Counted from the stretch's first letter, positions 16,407 through 25,498 are shown. The stretch: DNA of 64,000 nucleotides from Algiphilus sp022763315 (GCF_965249985.1 NZ_OZ252280.1); one strand, 5' to 3'. The notes: generated from the letters alone by a model not told the origin. Numbers and translations: made by a program.

Positions 16407-18110
16407 ATGCGAGCCGTGATTGCGCGCGCCACCTTCGCCCTTGTTCTGTGCCTGAGCACGCAGACCGTTCTGGCCCGCACGGTGGAGGTCTATCGCCCAC
16501 CCGCGGAAGCCGTGGCCTCGGCCCACCCCATCGCCACCCAGGCCGGCCTGGACGTGCTGGCGGCCGGCGGCAATGCCTTCGACGCGGCGGTGGCCGTGGC
16601 GGCGACGCTGGCGGTGGTCGAACCCTATGGCTCCGGCATCGGTGGCGGCGGCTTCTTCCTGCTGCACCGCAATGGCGCCGATCTGAACGTCATGATCGAC
16701 GCCCGCGAGACCGCACCCGGCGCCGCCACCGGCGATATGTATCTGGATGCCGACGGCAAGCCGGTGGAGGATCTGTCGCGCGACGGGCCGCTGGCGGCGG
16801 GCATTCCCGGTATCCCGGCCGCGCTCGATCACATCACCAAGTCCTTCGGTGTGCGCAGCATCGAGGAAAATCTGGCGCCGGCGATCCGGGCGGCACGCGA
16901 AGGCTTTCCGGTCAATGAAAAGCTGGCGGGTCGCATCACCGCTTCGGCGCACCGCTTCTCACCGGCCGCCAAGGCCGTGTTTCTGCCCGGCGGCATGCTG
17001 CCCTCGGTGGGCGACCGGCTCAAGCAGGAGGATCTGGCGCAGACCCTCGAGCAGATCGCGCGCAAGGGCCGCGAAGGCTTTTATGAAGGACCCTTGGCGA
17101 AGAAGCTGCAGCAGGGCGCCTATCGCGATGGTGGCATCTGGTCGCTCGAAGACCTTGCCGATTACCGCATCAAGGAACGCGAGCCCACCACGATTCAGTA
17201 TCGCGGCTACGAGATCACCACCGCCTCACTGCCGTCGGCCGGCGGCGTCACGCTGTCGCAGGTCTTCAATATTCTCGAAGCGCGTGACTGGCCGCCAGCG
17301 GGGGATACCGCGGCGCGCCATGAACTGATCGAGGCCATGCGCCTCGCCTACCGCGACCGCGCCATCTATCTTGGCGATCCGGATTTCGTCGATGTGCCGG
17401 TGGAGCGACTGACCAGCGAGGCCTACGCCCAGGAACTGGCCAAACGCATCGGCCCCAAGGCGCTGGACAGCGATGATCTGGAAGTGGCCTCCCTGCAGGC
17501 GGCGCGGGCGCGCGGCGAGAACACCACGCATTTCTCGATCCTCGATCGGGACGGCAATCGCGTGTCCGCCACGCTGTCGATCAATACCTGGTTCGGCTCG
17601 GGCTACATGGCGCCGGGGACCGGCGTGCTGTTCAACAACGAGATGGACGACTTCGCCACCGCGCCGCTGGTGCCCAATGCCTACGGGCTGGTGCACACCG
17701 AGGCCAATGCGGTACAGCCGCACAAGCGGCCGCTGTCCAGCATGAGCCCGACCTTCGTGGAAGGGCCGCGCGGCGTCTTCATTACCGGTACGCCGGGTGG
17801 CAGCCGCATCATCACTATGGTGCTGCTGTCCTCCCTGGCGCATATGAATGGGCTGAATGCGCAGCAGGCGGTGACGGCGCCGCGCTTCCACCATCAGTTC
17901 CTGCCGGACGCGGTCTACTTCGAGCCGGCGGCGCTCACGGAGGATCAGCAGGCCGCCCTGCAGGCGCGTGGTCATGAATTGCACAGCTCGTCGCGGCGCT
18001 ACGGCGACATGCAGGCGATTCACTGGAACATCCGCTACGACACCGTGGAAGCGGCCTCCGACCCGCGCGGCATCGGCAGCGCCAACGTGCGCGCGACGCG
18101 TAAGGACTAG
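16407..18110 (+). CDS. ggt: Gamma-glutamyltransferase
   Basis: A periplasmic enzyme that cleaves the gamma-glutamyl bond of glutathione and transfers or hydrolyses the glutamyl group. The 567-residue precursor has a signal peptide (about residues 1-24, ending VLARTV). The self-cleavage site is at ENTTHFS, making Thr 373 the new N-terminal nucleophile of the small subunit. Downstream, PLSSMSPTFV and TGTPGGSRIIT are substrate-binding motifs of the family. The ATG at 16407 follows GGAG by 6 bases. Its TAG stop lies within a 24-base perfect palindrome shared with the xthA stop. Confidence 0.95.
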   Translation: MRAVIARATFALVLCLSTQTVLARTVEVYRPPAEAVASAHPIATQAGLDVLAAGGNAFDAAVAVAATLAVVEPYGSGIGGGGFFLLHRNGADLNVMIDARETAPGAATGDMYLDADGKPVEDLSRDGPLAAGIPGIPAALDHITKSFGVRSIEENLAPAIRAAREGFPVNEKLAGRITASAHRFSPAAKAVFLPGGMLPSVGDRLKQEDLAQTLEQIARKGREGFYEGPLAKKLQQGAYRDGGIWSLEDLADYRIKEREPTTIQYRGYEITTASLPSAGGVTLSQVFNILEARDWPPAGDTAARHELIEAMRLAYRDRAIYLGDPDFVDVPVERLTSEAYAQELAKRIGPKALDSDDLEVASLQAARARGENTTHFSILDRDGNRVSATLSINTWFGSGYMAPGTGVLFNNEMDDFATAPLVPNAYGLVHTEANAVQPHKRPLSSMSPTFVEGPRGVFITGTPGGSRIITMVLLSSLAHMNGLNAQQAVTAPRFHHQFLPDAVYFEPAALTEDQQAALQARGHELHSSSRRYGDMQAIHWNIRYDTVEAASDPRGIGSANVRATRKD

Positions 18111-18130
18111 GGCCTGTTAACAGGCCCTAG
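18107..18130. terminator. 24-base perfect palindrome, likely bidirectional terminator, holding both stop codons
   Basis: The sequence reads the same on both strands for 24 bases (CTAGGGCCTGTT and its complement). It contains the TAG of ggt at 18108-18110 and, in mirror position, the TAG of xthA at 18127-18129. It could form a strong hairpin in either transcript, but there is no U-run on either side, so termination efficiency is uncertain. Confidence 0.6.
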
Positions 18131-18891
18131 TCGAGGCGCGCAATCACCGGCGCGTGGTCGGAAGGCCGCTCCAGCCGGCGCGGCGCGAGGTCGACCTCCC
18201 ATCCGGTCACGCGCTCGGCCAGCGGCTGGCTGAGCAGGACGTGGTCGATGCGCAGTCCGAGGTTGCGACGAAAGCCGGCGGCACGGTAGTCCCACCAGGT
18301 GTAGCGCTGTTCCGGCGTGGGGATCTTGGTGAAGCTGTCGGTAAGTCCGAGTTCGAGCAGGGCCTCGAAACCGGCGCGCTCCGGGCCGGAGCAGAGAATG
18401 CGGCCTTCCCAGGATTCGGGGTCGTGGGTGTCTTCCGGCGTCGGTGCGATGTTGAAGTCGCCGACCACCGCCAATTCCGGGTGGACGCGCGCCTCGGCGG
18501 CGACGAAGGCGCGGAACTGCTGTAACCACTCGATCTTGTAGTGGTACTTCTGGGAGTCGACCGACTGCCCGTTGGGTACATAGGCGCAGATGATGCGGAC
18601 GCCGTCGACGGTGGCGGCGATCACGCGCTTCTGGGGATCCTCGACCTCCGGCATGTCGCGCTGCACTGCAGTCGGTTCGCTGCGCGCCAGGATGGCCACG
18701 CCGTTGTAGGTCTTCTGGCCGTTGCAGACGGCGTGCCAGCCCGCATCACGCAGCGCCTCGAAGGGGAAATCCTCGTCCGCCAGCTTCAGTTCCTGCAGAC
18801 CGACGATGGTGTCGTTCTGGCCCTCCAGCCATTCAAGTAAATGCGGCAGCCGCACGCGAAGCGAGTTCAGGTTCCAGGTGGCAATGTGCAT
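18127..18891 (-). CDS. xthA: Exodeoxyribonuclease III
   Basis: An AP endonuclease and 3'-5' exonuclease of base excision repair. The 254-residue protein opens with MHIATWNLNSLRVRL. Glu 34 in LQELKL binds the metal, GDFNIAP is the central active-site motif and SDHAPV near the end holds the catalytic Asp-His. I chose the ATG at 18891 because family members start with this IATWN-type strand; the frame stays open upstream but lacks similarity. The gene converges on ggt. A GC-rich inverted repeat followed by T6 lies just upstream in its leader (18913-18996). Confidence 0.95.
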   Translation of the reverse strand: MHIATWNLNSLRVRLPHLLEWLEGQNDTIVGLQELKLADEDFPFEALRDAGWHAVCNGQKTYNGVAILARSEPTAVQRDMPEVEDPQKRVIAATVDGVRIICAYVPNGQSVDSQKYHYKIEWLQQFRAFVAAEARVHPELAVVGDFNIAPTPEDTHDPESWEGRILCSGPERAGFEALLELGLTDSFTKIPTPEQRYTWWDYRAAGFRRNLGLRIDHVLLSQPLAERVTGWEVDLAPRRLERPSDHAPVIARLD

Positions 18892-18912
18892 AGGCAGAGG
18901 ATACGCGGAGAC

Positions 18913-18996
18913 AAAAAAGGCGGCGCGCATTGTGGCGCTTCGAGGCGTGGACGCCCGGATCCGGATAAACGATCGGTTGACGAGGGGCGCGCCGCC
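18913..18996 (-). promoter_or_regulatory. Terminator-like inverted repeat in the xthA leader
   Basis: A perfect 10-base inverted repeat (GGCGGCGCGC at 18919-18928 and its complement at 18987-18996) encloses 58 bases and, read on the minus strand, is directly followed by six T (18913-18918). The enclosed part holds a further palindrome CCGGATCCGG at 18955-18964 and a small hairpin GGCGT/ACGCC. The layout resembles an intrinsic terminator or attenuator 22 bases before the xthA start, but the long loop makes this tentative. Confidence 0.3.
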
Positions 18997-19033
18997 ACGT
19001 CGCGCTAGGAGTGGACCGGCCGCTTTTGGCATC

Positions 19034-19549
19034 ATGAGGCGGTCCGATGACGGGAGAGAGAACATCAAGCGATTCAGCCATCGCCTATCGGTAGCCTGTG
19101 CGCTGCCTCTGTGGCTCAGTGCGTGCGCCGGGGCACCGGTGCTTTGGTCCGACCCTGAGCCCCAGTCGATTCAGGTGCGCCAGGTGGGGGCGTTGCGCGA
19201 TTGCGCCTCGCCACAGGAGGGCGCGCGCGTCCGGCTCTTCGAAACCGGTGAGGCGGCACGCGCCTGGGCTGCCGCGCGACAGCGCGACCGCCTGGTGCGC
19301 GATGTCCGCCCAGGCCGGCCCTACGCCGTCATCGAGCTGGGCACGGCATCCAGCCTCGGCAGCGGCATCGCCGTGCGTAGTCAGGCCGTGCGTATCGGCA
19401 AACGGGTGCGGCTGGAGGCCAGTCTGTTCCAGGGGGGCGCGGCGCCGGCCCCTTGCGTCGTGGTCGCACTGCCGCCGGGCATTGACGCCCAGCACACCGT
19501 CGCCGTCTATGACACGGATGGCCAGCGCATCGCCGCCAGCCAACCCTGA
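19034..19549 (+). CDS. PrcB-like lipoprotein, unclear start
   Basis: A protein of about 171 residues whose hydrophobic leader ends LSACAG, a lipoprotein cleavage site. The rest (RPYAVIELGTASSLGSG to the end) resembles the PrcB C-terminal domain, a small beta domain found in exported proteins, but the match is modest. The only in-frame ATG (19034) has no ribosome site and adds eleven polar residues before the leader. A purine-rich GGGAGAGAG lies close before an ATC codon at 19064 that would place the leader's lysine right after the start. The true start is therefore uncertain. It is divergent from xthA. Confidence 0.6.
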   Translation: MRRSDDGRENIKRFSHRLSVACALPLWLSACAGAPVLWSDPEPQSIQVRQVGALRDCASPQEGARVRLFETGEAARAWAAARQRDRLVRDVRPGRPYAVIELGTASSLGSGIAVRSQAVRIGKRVRLEASLFQGGAAPAPCVVVALPPGIDAQHTVAVYDTDGQRIAASQP

Positions 19550-19609
19550 CGCTGGCGTTGCCTTGTCGGCCTTTGCGGCCATTCATCCAATGAGGAGTCG
19601 ATCCCACTC

Positions 19610-20521
19610 ATGCTTCGATTTTTGCCGAGTCCCCTGAGCGCGACGATCATGTTCCTGCTGTTCGTGTTCAATTTGCTGCTGTGGGCGATCCCGGTCTACA
19701 CGATGATCCTGGTCAAGCTGGTGACCTGGGGCAGCTGGAGCCGGTGGGCAACGCGCACCATGGCCGGCTTTGCGCAGGGTTGGGCCGCGAGCAATGTCTG
19801 GCTCGGTGATCATCTGCTCGGCACCGAATGGGACATCGAGGGCGTTTCGCGCCTCGACCTGAAGGGGCAGTATCTGGTCACTGCCAACCATCAGACCTGG
19901 AATGACATCTACGTGCTGATGAAGGCCTTCGGCCGCAACGCCCCCTTCTTCAAATTCTTCCTCAAGCAGCAGCTGATCTGGGTGCCGGTGTTGGGTCCGG
20001 TCTGGTGGGCGCTGGACTACCCCTTCATGAAGCGACATTCGCGCGAGGCCATCAAGGCCAACCCCGCCCTCGCCAGCCAGGACTTCGAGGCCACCCGGCG
20101 TGCCTGCGACCGCTACCAGGGCCAGCCGGTGATGATTCTCAACTTCCTCGAAGGCACGCGCTTCACCGCCGAGAAGCACAGTCGGCAGGCGTCCTCCTAT
20201 CGTCATCTACTGCGCCCCAAGGCGGGTGGACTGATCTTCGCGTTGCAGGCCATGGGCGAGAAACTCTCGTCGATTCTCGATGTCACCATCGTCTATCCCG
20301 ACGGTGCCTGTGGATTTATGGCCTTTTTTGGCGGCAAGATGCGCAAGGTGATCGTGCGCGTGCGCGAGATTCCGGTACCAAAGGACTTCTATGACGGCGA
20401 TTACGCGGGCGACGCCGCCTTCCGGCAGCGCGTCCACAGCTGGGTCAGCGAAATCTGGGCGGAAAAGGATCAGCTCATTGACAGCTTTCTGCCGTCGTCA
20501 ACCAGCGAGCGCGCCGTCTGA
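19610..20521 (+). CDS. 1-acyl-glycerol-3-phosphate acyltransferase-like protein (YihG type)
   Basis: A 303-residue membrane-bound acyltransferase of the PlsC superfamily, closest in layout to YihG/YihG-like poly(A)-associated acyltransferases. A hydrophobic N-terminus (residues 11-40) precedes the catalytic HxxxxD motif at His 94-Asp 99 (NHQTWND). FLEGTRF near residue 180 is the glycerol-phosphate-binding motif. Likely it transfers an acyl chain to lysophosphatidic acid or a related lipid. The DUF3014 gene follows 26 bases later on the same strand. Confidence 0.9.
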   Translation: MLRFLPSPLSATIMFLLFVFNLLLWAIPVYTMILVKLVTWGSWSRWATRTMAGFAQGWAASNVWLGDHLLGTEWDIEGVSRLDLKGQYLVTANHQTWNDIYVLMKAFGRNAPFFKFFLKQQLIWVPVLGPVWWALDYPFMKRHSREAIKANPALASQDFEATRRACDRYQGQPVMILNFLEGTRFTAEKHSRQASSYRHLLRPKAGGLIFALQAMGEKLSSILDVTIVYPDGACGFMAFFGGKMRKVIVRVREIPVPKDFYDGDYAGDAAFRQRVHSWVSEIWAEKDQLIDSFLPSSTSERAV

Positions 20522-20547
20522 GCGGCCTGCCATAGGGTGACCTTCAC

Positions 20548-21441
20548 ATGAACCGTTCCGTTGTCGTTGCGCTGCTGTTGATCGTGATCGCCGCGGGCGG
20601 CGGCTATTGGTGGTGGAGTCAGTCGCAGGACACCACCGTCGACGACGGACCGGAAACCGCGGTGGACTACCGCGATCCGACACCGGCCGATCCCACTGCT
20701 CGCGAGCCGGAGCCGCCGGAGTATCCGGTGAGTGACCTTTCCTCCGAAGGTGTTGACGCCGAGGCTGCCCAGGGCGAGGCGTCTTCCGGCGACGAGGCAG
20801 CGGAGGCCGGTCCCGCGCCTCTGCCGCCCCTGGCGGAGAGCGACGAGGCGGTGCGCGCCGATCTGCGCGCGCTGACTGGCGACATGCCGATCGAAGGCCG
20901 ACTGGTGCCGCGCCGCCTGGTGCAGCGATTCGTGGTCTGGGTGAATAGCCTGGACGGGCAGATCGTGCCGGTCACCAAGTGGCCGGTGCAGCACGTTCCG
21001 GGTCGACCGCTGGTCGAGACGCGCGGCGACAACCGCTTCGAGTGGCTGCCCGCCAATGCCGAGCGCTACCAGCCCTACGTACGCGCTTTCACGGCGCCGG
21101 ACACCGACACCATGGTGGACGTCTATCTGCGCTACTACCCGCTACTGCAGCAGGCTTTTGCCGCGCTGGGCGAGGAAGAGGACTATTTCAACGATCGCCT
21201 GATCGCGATCATCGACCACCTGCTGGCCGCACCGCCCGCGCGGGAACGCTACCTGCTGGTGCAGCCGGAAGTGCTCTACGCATTCGCGGATCCGGATCTT
21301 GAGGCGCTGTCGTCGGGACAGAAGATTCTGCTGCGTCTCGGTCCCGAGGCATCGAAGGCGGTACGCGCCAAGCTGCGGGACTTCCGCACTGCTCTGGTGG
21401 CACGGACCACTGGCGATCGGGCGGCGGGCAGCAACGGCTGA
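20548..21441 (+). CDS. DUF3014 domain protein
   Basis: A 297-residue protein with one N-terminal membrane helix (residues 5-23, VVVALLLIVIAAGGGYWWW) followed by an acidic, Pro/Glu-rich linker to about residue 95. The conserved DUF3014 domain follows (RRLVQRFVVWVNSLDGQ, RYQPYVRAFTAPDT, YFNDRLIAIIDHLL). The family is found in Proteobacteria and has no established function. The layout suggests a periplasmic domain tethered to the inner membrane. Confidence 0.85.
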   Translation: MNRSVVVALLLIVIAAGGGYWWWSQSQDTTVDDGPETAVDYRDPTPADPTAREPEPPEYPVSDLSSEGVDAEAAQGEASSGDEAAEAGPAPLPPLAESDEAVRADLRALTGDMPIEGRLVPRRLVQRFVVWVNSLDGQIVPVTKWPVQHVPGRPLVETRGDNRFEWLPANAERYQPYVRAFTAPDTDTMVDVYLRYYPLLQQAFAALGEEEDYFNDRLIAIIDHLLAAPPARERYLLVQPEVLYAFADPDLEALSSGQKILLRLGPEASKAVRAKLRDFRTALVARTTGDRAAGSNG

Positions 21442-21471
21442 GTCGTTGTCCTTGATCGCGCGGTTGCCCGG

Positions 21472-23241
21472 ATGACCGGCACGATCCGATTCGCCTTTGG
21501 CTTGCAGGGCGCGGTGAGCGCCGCCATGGCCTTGCTGATTGCGGTCTATCTCACCAAGTTCTACGTGGATGTAGTGGCGCTGCCGGCGGGCGTGATGGCG
21601 CTTGCCATCGCTGCCGGTCGCGCCTTTGACGCCATCTCAGACCCCTTGATGGGCTGGCTGTCGGACCGCACACGCAGCCGATTCGGGCGGCGTATGCCCT
21701 ATATCGCCATCGGCGTGCTGGGCAATACCGCCATGTTCGTGCTGCTGTTGAATCCTCCCGAGCAACTGCCGGACGTCGGACTGGCGGGCTGGGCGGTTGC
21801 GGCGTTGCTGCTGTCCTTCCTGTTTCTCACCATTTCGGCGGTTCCTAGGCAGGCCTTGGCCATGGAGCTCACCCAGGATCAAGGCCATCGGCAGGACCTG
21901 TTCGCAGCCATTGCCGGATTCGTTGCCATCGGCACCATCGTCGGGGCGGTCATGCCCAATGTGCTCGCGGGTATGGGAATCGAGGATGGCCGCGAGCAAA
22001 TGTTCTGGCAGTCCATGATCTACGGCGGTGCCTATCTCGCCGCCAATATCGTTTTCCTGCTGGTCATTCGTGAGCCTCGCATCGATGCCGCTCGTGGCCG
22101 CACGCCGCTGGTGCCGGGGGTGCGGCGGGCGCTGCGCAACCGCGCATTCCGCATCACCTTCGTTTCCCATGTGATCACGGCGATCCCCTTCGCCATTCCG
22201 GCCACGATGCTGCCCTTCTACACCCAGCACGTGCTCAAGGCCGAGGATGTCTGGGTGGGCTATTTTCTCCTGGCCTATTTATTGTCCGGGCTGATGGCGC
22301 TCCCCATCTGGCTGATCGTGGCGCACGCCAAGGGCAAGCGTGTGGTGTGGCTGTCGGCCAGTGCGATCGCCGTCGTCGGCGGCGCAGCGCTGTTCTTTGC
22401 CGGTCCGGGCGACGAGCGGCTGGTGCTGTTCATCCACATGATGGTGGGATTGCAGTCCGCGGTCTGGTTGTTTGTCGGCGGAGCGATGCACGCCGATGTC
22501 GTGGATTACGACGAACTGCTGACCGGCAAGCGGCGTGAGGCGCAGTTCGCTGCGCTGTGGAGCATCATTCCCAAGTTCGCACTGATTCCGGGCGCCTCCA
22601 TTCCGCTCGCGGTGCTTGGAAGCGTGGGCTACGTCCCCGACGCGCCTGCGCAGAGCGCGGACGTGGTGTTCACGATCAAGACGATGCACGCGCTCCTGCC
22701 CGCCACGCTGAACGCCATCGGGCTGGGGCTGATGTGGTGGTATCCGCTGTCGGAGGCACGCCACGCCGCCGTGCAGCGGGCGGTGCAGGCGCAGGCGCAA
22801 GGCAAGGCCGTGGTGGATCCGGTGATCGGCACGACACTTCCGCCGCCGCAGAGCCGCGCGGTGAGCGATGACGTCGCCTGGCAGCTGGACTACTTCTCGC
22901 CCAATGAATTGGCCCATATGGCGGAAGGCGGCTGGCGTAGGGTGAGCGCTGCACTGGCGACACGCATCGCTGCCTGGGGCGTGCTGTCAGTGGCCTTGTT
23001 GGCCAGCGTCGTGCCCCAGCTCGGGGCGCTGGACCAGGACCCCGGGGCGCTACCGGCGCTCACCATTGTGCTTGCCGGTCTGACGCTCACGGCCAGTCTG
23101 TTTCACGCTGCACGCGCACCCGCCCTGTGGCGTATGCGTCGCGCGCCGATGTCCCCCACCACCGTATTGGCCCATCTCGAATCGGTTGCCCCGCAGGCGC
23201 CCGCTACCATGCGGTTGCGTGTTGCGAGCGTGGTGCAGTGA
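21472..23241 (+). CDS. MFS transporter of the GPH (glycoside-pentoside-hexuronide) type
   Basis: A 589-residue protein with about twelve transmembrane helices. The GRAFDAISDPLMGWLSDRTRSRFGRRMPYI stretch contains the characteristic D-P-x-x-G-x-x-x-D-R loop of GPH cation symporters between helices 2 and 3. A cytoplasmic segment and extra hydrophobic pair after residue 440 make it longer than the usual 450-500 residues. Substrate cannot be told from sequence; the family carries sugars, uronides and related solutes with sodium or protons. It converges with the TonB receptor gene over two hairpins. Confidence 0.82.
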   Translation: MTGTIRFAFGLQGAVSAAMALLIAVYLTKFYVDVVALPAGVMALAIAAGRAFDAISDPLMGWLSDRTRSRFGRRMPYIAIGVLGNTAMFVLLLNPPEQLPDVGLAGWAVAALLLSFLFLTISAVPRQALAMELTQDQGHRQDLFAAIAGFVAIGTIVGAVMPNVLAGMGIEDGREQMFWQSMIYGGAYLAANIVFLLVIREPRIDAARGRTPLVPGVRRALRNRAFRITFVSHVITAIPFAIPATMLPFYTQHVLKAEDVWVGYFLLAYLLSGLMALPIWLIVAHAKGKRVVWLSASAIAVVGGAALFFAGPGDERLVLFIHMMVGLQSAVWLFVGGAMHADVVDYDELLTGKRREAQFAALWSIIPKFALIPGASIPLAVLGSVGYVPDAPAQSADVVFTIKTMHALLPATLNAIGLGLMWWYPLSEARHAAVQRAVQAQAQGKAVVDPVIGTTLPPPQSRAVSDDVAWQLDYFSPNELAHMAEGGWRRVSAALATRIAAWGVLSVALLASVVPQLGALDQDPGALPALTIVLAGLTLTASLFHAARAPALWRMRRAPMSPTTVLAHLESVAPQAPATMRLRVASVVQ

Positions 23242-23286
23242 GCCACCAATGAGGCGCCATGGTGGCCGCCCTCCCACGCGGAGGGC
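23242..23286. terminator. Two tandem hairpins between convergent genes
   Basis: The gap between the transporter and TonB-receptor stops holds two 7-base-pair stems: GCCACCA/TGGTGGC (23242-23248 with 23260-23266) and GCCCTCC/GGAGGGC (23268-23274 with 23280-23286, 5-base loop). Neither has a T-run, so this may be a transcript-end structure rather than a classic intrinsic terminator. Confidence 0.4.
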
Positions 23287-23304
23287 AGCCAACGCGGTGG
23301 TGCG

Positions 23305-25425
23305 CTACCAGCGCAGTCGATAGTGCAGGCCCACCATCCGTCCCGGACCGCCCGAGTACGCGCTGGGAATGTTGAAGGCCTGATTGATCACCGGCACATA
23401 GTCCTTGTTCAGCAGATTGCTGACCGACAGCTGCAGCGTGCCGGGCCCGACGGCGAAGGCGCTGACCAGATCCACCAGGGTGTAGCCGTCGATTTCGCCT
23501 TCGCCATAGTTGGCGAAGCTGTCCGGCCCCTCGGCGTTGGGGAATGCATCCCGGTCGCCGATGTGCGTCAACTGCAGCCGGTTGTCCCAATCCGGCAGCG
23601 GTGAATGGCTGATGTAGGCCGTGACCTTGAGCGGTGCGATGCGCGTGCCATCAAGCCTGACCTCGGTGCCCTCTGCGCTTTCCCGCTCGCCCTTGGCGCG
23701 ACTCACCGTCCCGCCGAAGGAGGTCACTGCACTGATGCGGTAGTCGAAGGTCAGCTCGGCGCCGTGGATGTCCTCTGCGAATTTGCGGATCTGGGCGTCG
23801 TCGTCGAAGGTGGTGCCGTTGTCGGAGCGGCTGTAGAACACGGCCAGCGTGGTGGCGAGCCGGCCGTCGGACCAGCGCAGCCCCAGTTCGTAGTTGTCGG
23901 TCTTCTGCACTTCCGATTCGAAATCCTCGGCGCGGAAGGTCACGCGTTCCTCAATCGGCCCAGCATCCGCCAGCACCCGGCCGATGTCGGCCAGCGAGAA
24001 GCCCTGCGAAAAGCTAGCAAACAGATCGAACTGCGGGCTGACGAAGAGCACGCCGCCCAGATTGAACAAGGTTTCGTCATAGTCGAGCGTGCCCGCTTCC
24101 ACCCGGTTGCCGCTGCGGTTCGTGTCCACCGTTGCGGTATCCACCGAGATGATTTCGTGGCGTAGGCCGCCGCGGATCAGGCCGGCGTTGCCAAGGGGCA
24201 TCTCCATTTCCGCAAAACCGGCAAAGGCGTTCTGTTCCATGGCCGGCACGGCATCCGGCGCCTGAAAACTCACCGGGTCTGTTTCATCGCGCAGGTAGTC
24301 CGCACCCCAAATCAGATGGACTGCGCCAGGAAGCAGCGTCAGCGGCGTATCGACCGTCGCACGGCTGCCGAACTTCTCGGAAGCGATGCCGCCCTGCGAG
24401 AAGCCGGGGAACTTGCCGAAGACGATCTCCTGATCACCGTAGTAGCTGTTGATCCGGAGTGCACTGCCCGCCAGATTGGCATGCGCGTAGCTGATGTTGG
24501 CCACGGTGTTGCGCGTGCCCGGCGATTCCACGAAGCGCGCGTCCTCGGGTGCTTCGCTCAGCGGGATCGCCGGTGTGCGGCCGTCGCGCAGCTCGGTGTC
24601 AAAGGTGAAGTCGGATTCCTGCTCATTGTCCAAATGGTTGACCATGAACTGGATGCGCTGCTGGTCGTCAATGGCGTAGCCCACCTTGCCGAGCAGGCTG
24701 TACTCCGTGCTGTCAGCAAAACCTCCCTGCGAGCCGAGCGGGTCGGGCGGAATACGACGGCCTTCGGCATCGAATAGCCCCTGGCGTTCGACCAGGGAGC
24801 CGGCAAAGAGGTAGTCCCAGTCACCGCGCGTACCGGAGACGCCGTGCTCGGTTTCGAACATACCGGAATTGTCGAATTCTTCCGTGGAATAGCGCAGGCC
24901 AGCCGAGGAGTAGCCTGCCGTGGGTGCGTCCTCTGACTTCTTGGTGATGATGTTGATCAGTCCGCCGGTCGCGCCAAAGCCATACGCTGCAGTGCCGCCA
25001 CGCACGACTTCCACGCGTTCGATCGACGCGGGGGAGATGGTATTGAGGTCGCGCGAGGCGTCGCGTAGCGGGGTGGACTGCGGAATGCCGTCGATCAATA
25101 CGAGAAAATTGCGGCCGCGCAAGGTCTGCCCGAAGTTGGTGGCGGCCTGCGTGCTCGGTCCCAGGCCGGGGACTTCCGAAGCCAGGATGCTGCTCAGGTT
25201 GCGATCCAGTGTCGCCTGCCGCTGGATGGTGTCGGCATCGATGATGGTGACCGAGCGTGCGGTCTGCGACACCGTTGTCTCGGATCGGGTGGCCGATACC
25301 ACCACTGGATCGAATTCGGCGTCTTCTGGCGAAGCCTCCTGTGCCACGGCCGGTGTCCAGGCGGCCGCTGTCACACAGGCAGCCGCGAGCAGCCCGATAC
25401 GCGGGCAGCGATTGTGATGTGTCAT
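23305..25425 (-). CDS. TonB-dependent outer-membrane receptor (probable ferric-siderophore or haem type)
   Basis: A 706-residue outer-membrane beta-barrel that would import an iron chelate with TonB energy. The signal peptide ends near AVAQ (about residue 29). A TonB-box-like DPVVVSAT follows, then the plug domain to about residue 165 with IERVEVVRGGTAAYGFGATGGLINIITK. The barrel ends in a C-terminal Trp as expected. The three genes upstream on the same strand encode PepSY/DUF3325/DUF3649 membrane proteins that regularly accompany siderophore receptors. A possible Fur site lies in the 116-base gap upstream. The ligand is unknown. Confidence 0.92.
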   Translation of the reverse strand: MTHHNRCPRIGLLAAACVTAAAWTPAVAQEASPEDAEFDPVVVSATRSETTVSQTARSVTIIDADTIQRQATLDRNLSSILASEVPGLGPSTQAATNFGQTLRGRNFLVLIDGIPQSTPLRDASRDLNTISPASIERVEVVRGGTAAYGFGATGGLINIITKKSEDAPTAGYSSAGLRYSTEEFDNSGMFETEHGVSGTRGDWDYLFAGSLVERQGLFDAEGRRIPPDPLGSQGGFADSTEYSLLGKVGYAIDDQQRIQFMVNHLDNEQESDFTFDTELRDGRTPAIPLSEAPEDARFVESPGTRNTVANISYAHANLAGSALRINSYYGDQEIVFGKFPGFSQGGIASEKFGSRATVDTPLTLLPGAVHLIWGADYLRDETDPVSFQAPDAVPAMEQNAFAGFAEMEMPLGNAGLIRGGLRHEIISVDTATVDTNRSGNRVEAGTLDYDETLFNLGGVLFVSPQFDLFASFSQGFSLADIGRVLADAGPIEERVTFRAEDFESEVQKTDNYELGLRWSDGRLATTLAVFYSRSDNGTTFDDDAQIRKFAEDIHGAELTFDYRISAVTSFGGTVSRAKGERESAEGTEVRLDGTRIAPLKVTAYISHSPLPDWDNRLQLTHIGDRDAFPNAEGPDSFANYGEGEIDGYTLVDLVSAFAVGPGTLQLSVSNLLNKDYVPVINQAFNIPSAYSGGPGRMVGLHYRLRW

Positions 25426-25476
25426 GTCGAATCCCCAGTCTGTGTGGCTCTAGGAGCATTATGGAAATCGAAACGC

Positions 25477-25498
25477 AAATGCGTACGATTCTCGTATT
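25477..25498 (-). promoter_or_regulatory. Candidate Fur box before the TonB receptor
   Basis: AAATGCGTACGATTCTCGTATT, in the gap upstream of the receptor start, resembles the classic AATGATAATnATTCTCATT Fur site: I count about 11 of 19 consensus matches and the ATTCTC half is intact. Iron control would fit the neighbouring genes. This is by eye and needs a matrix search. Confidence 0.35.

Noticed and set aside
18127..19068. 313-codon reading of exonuclease III
   Set aside because: The family starts at the IATWN strand; the upstream 59 residues have no similarity and run through the leader hairpin.
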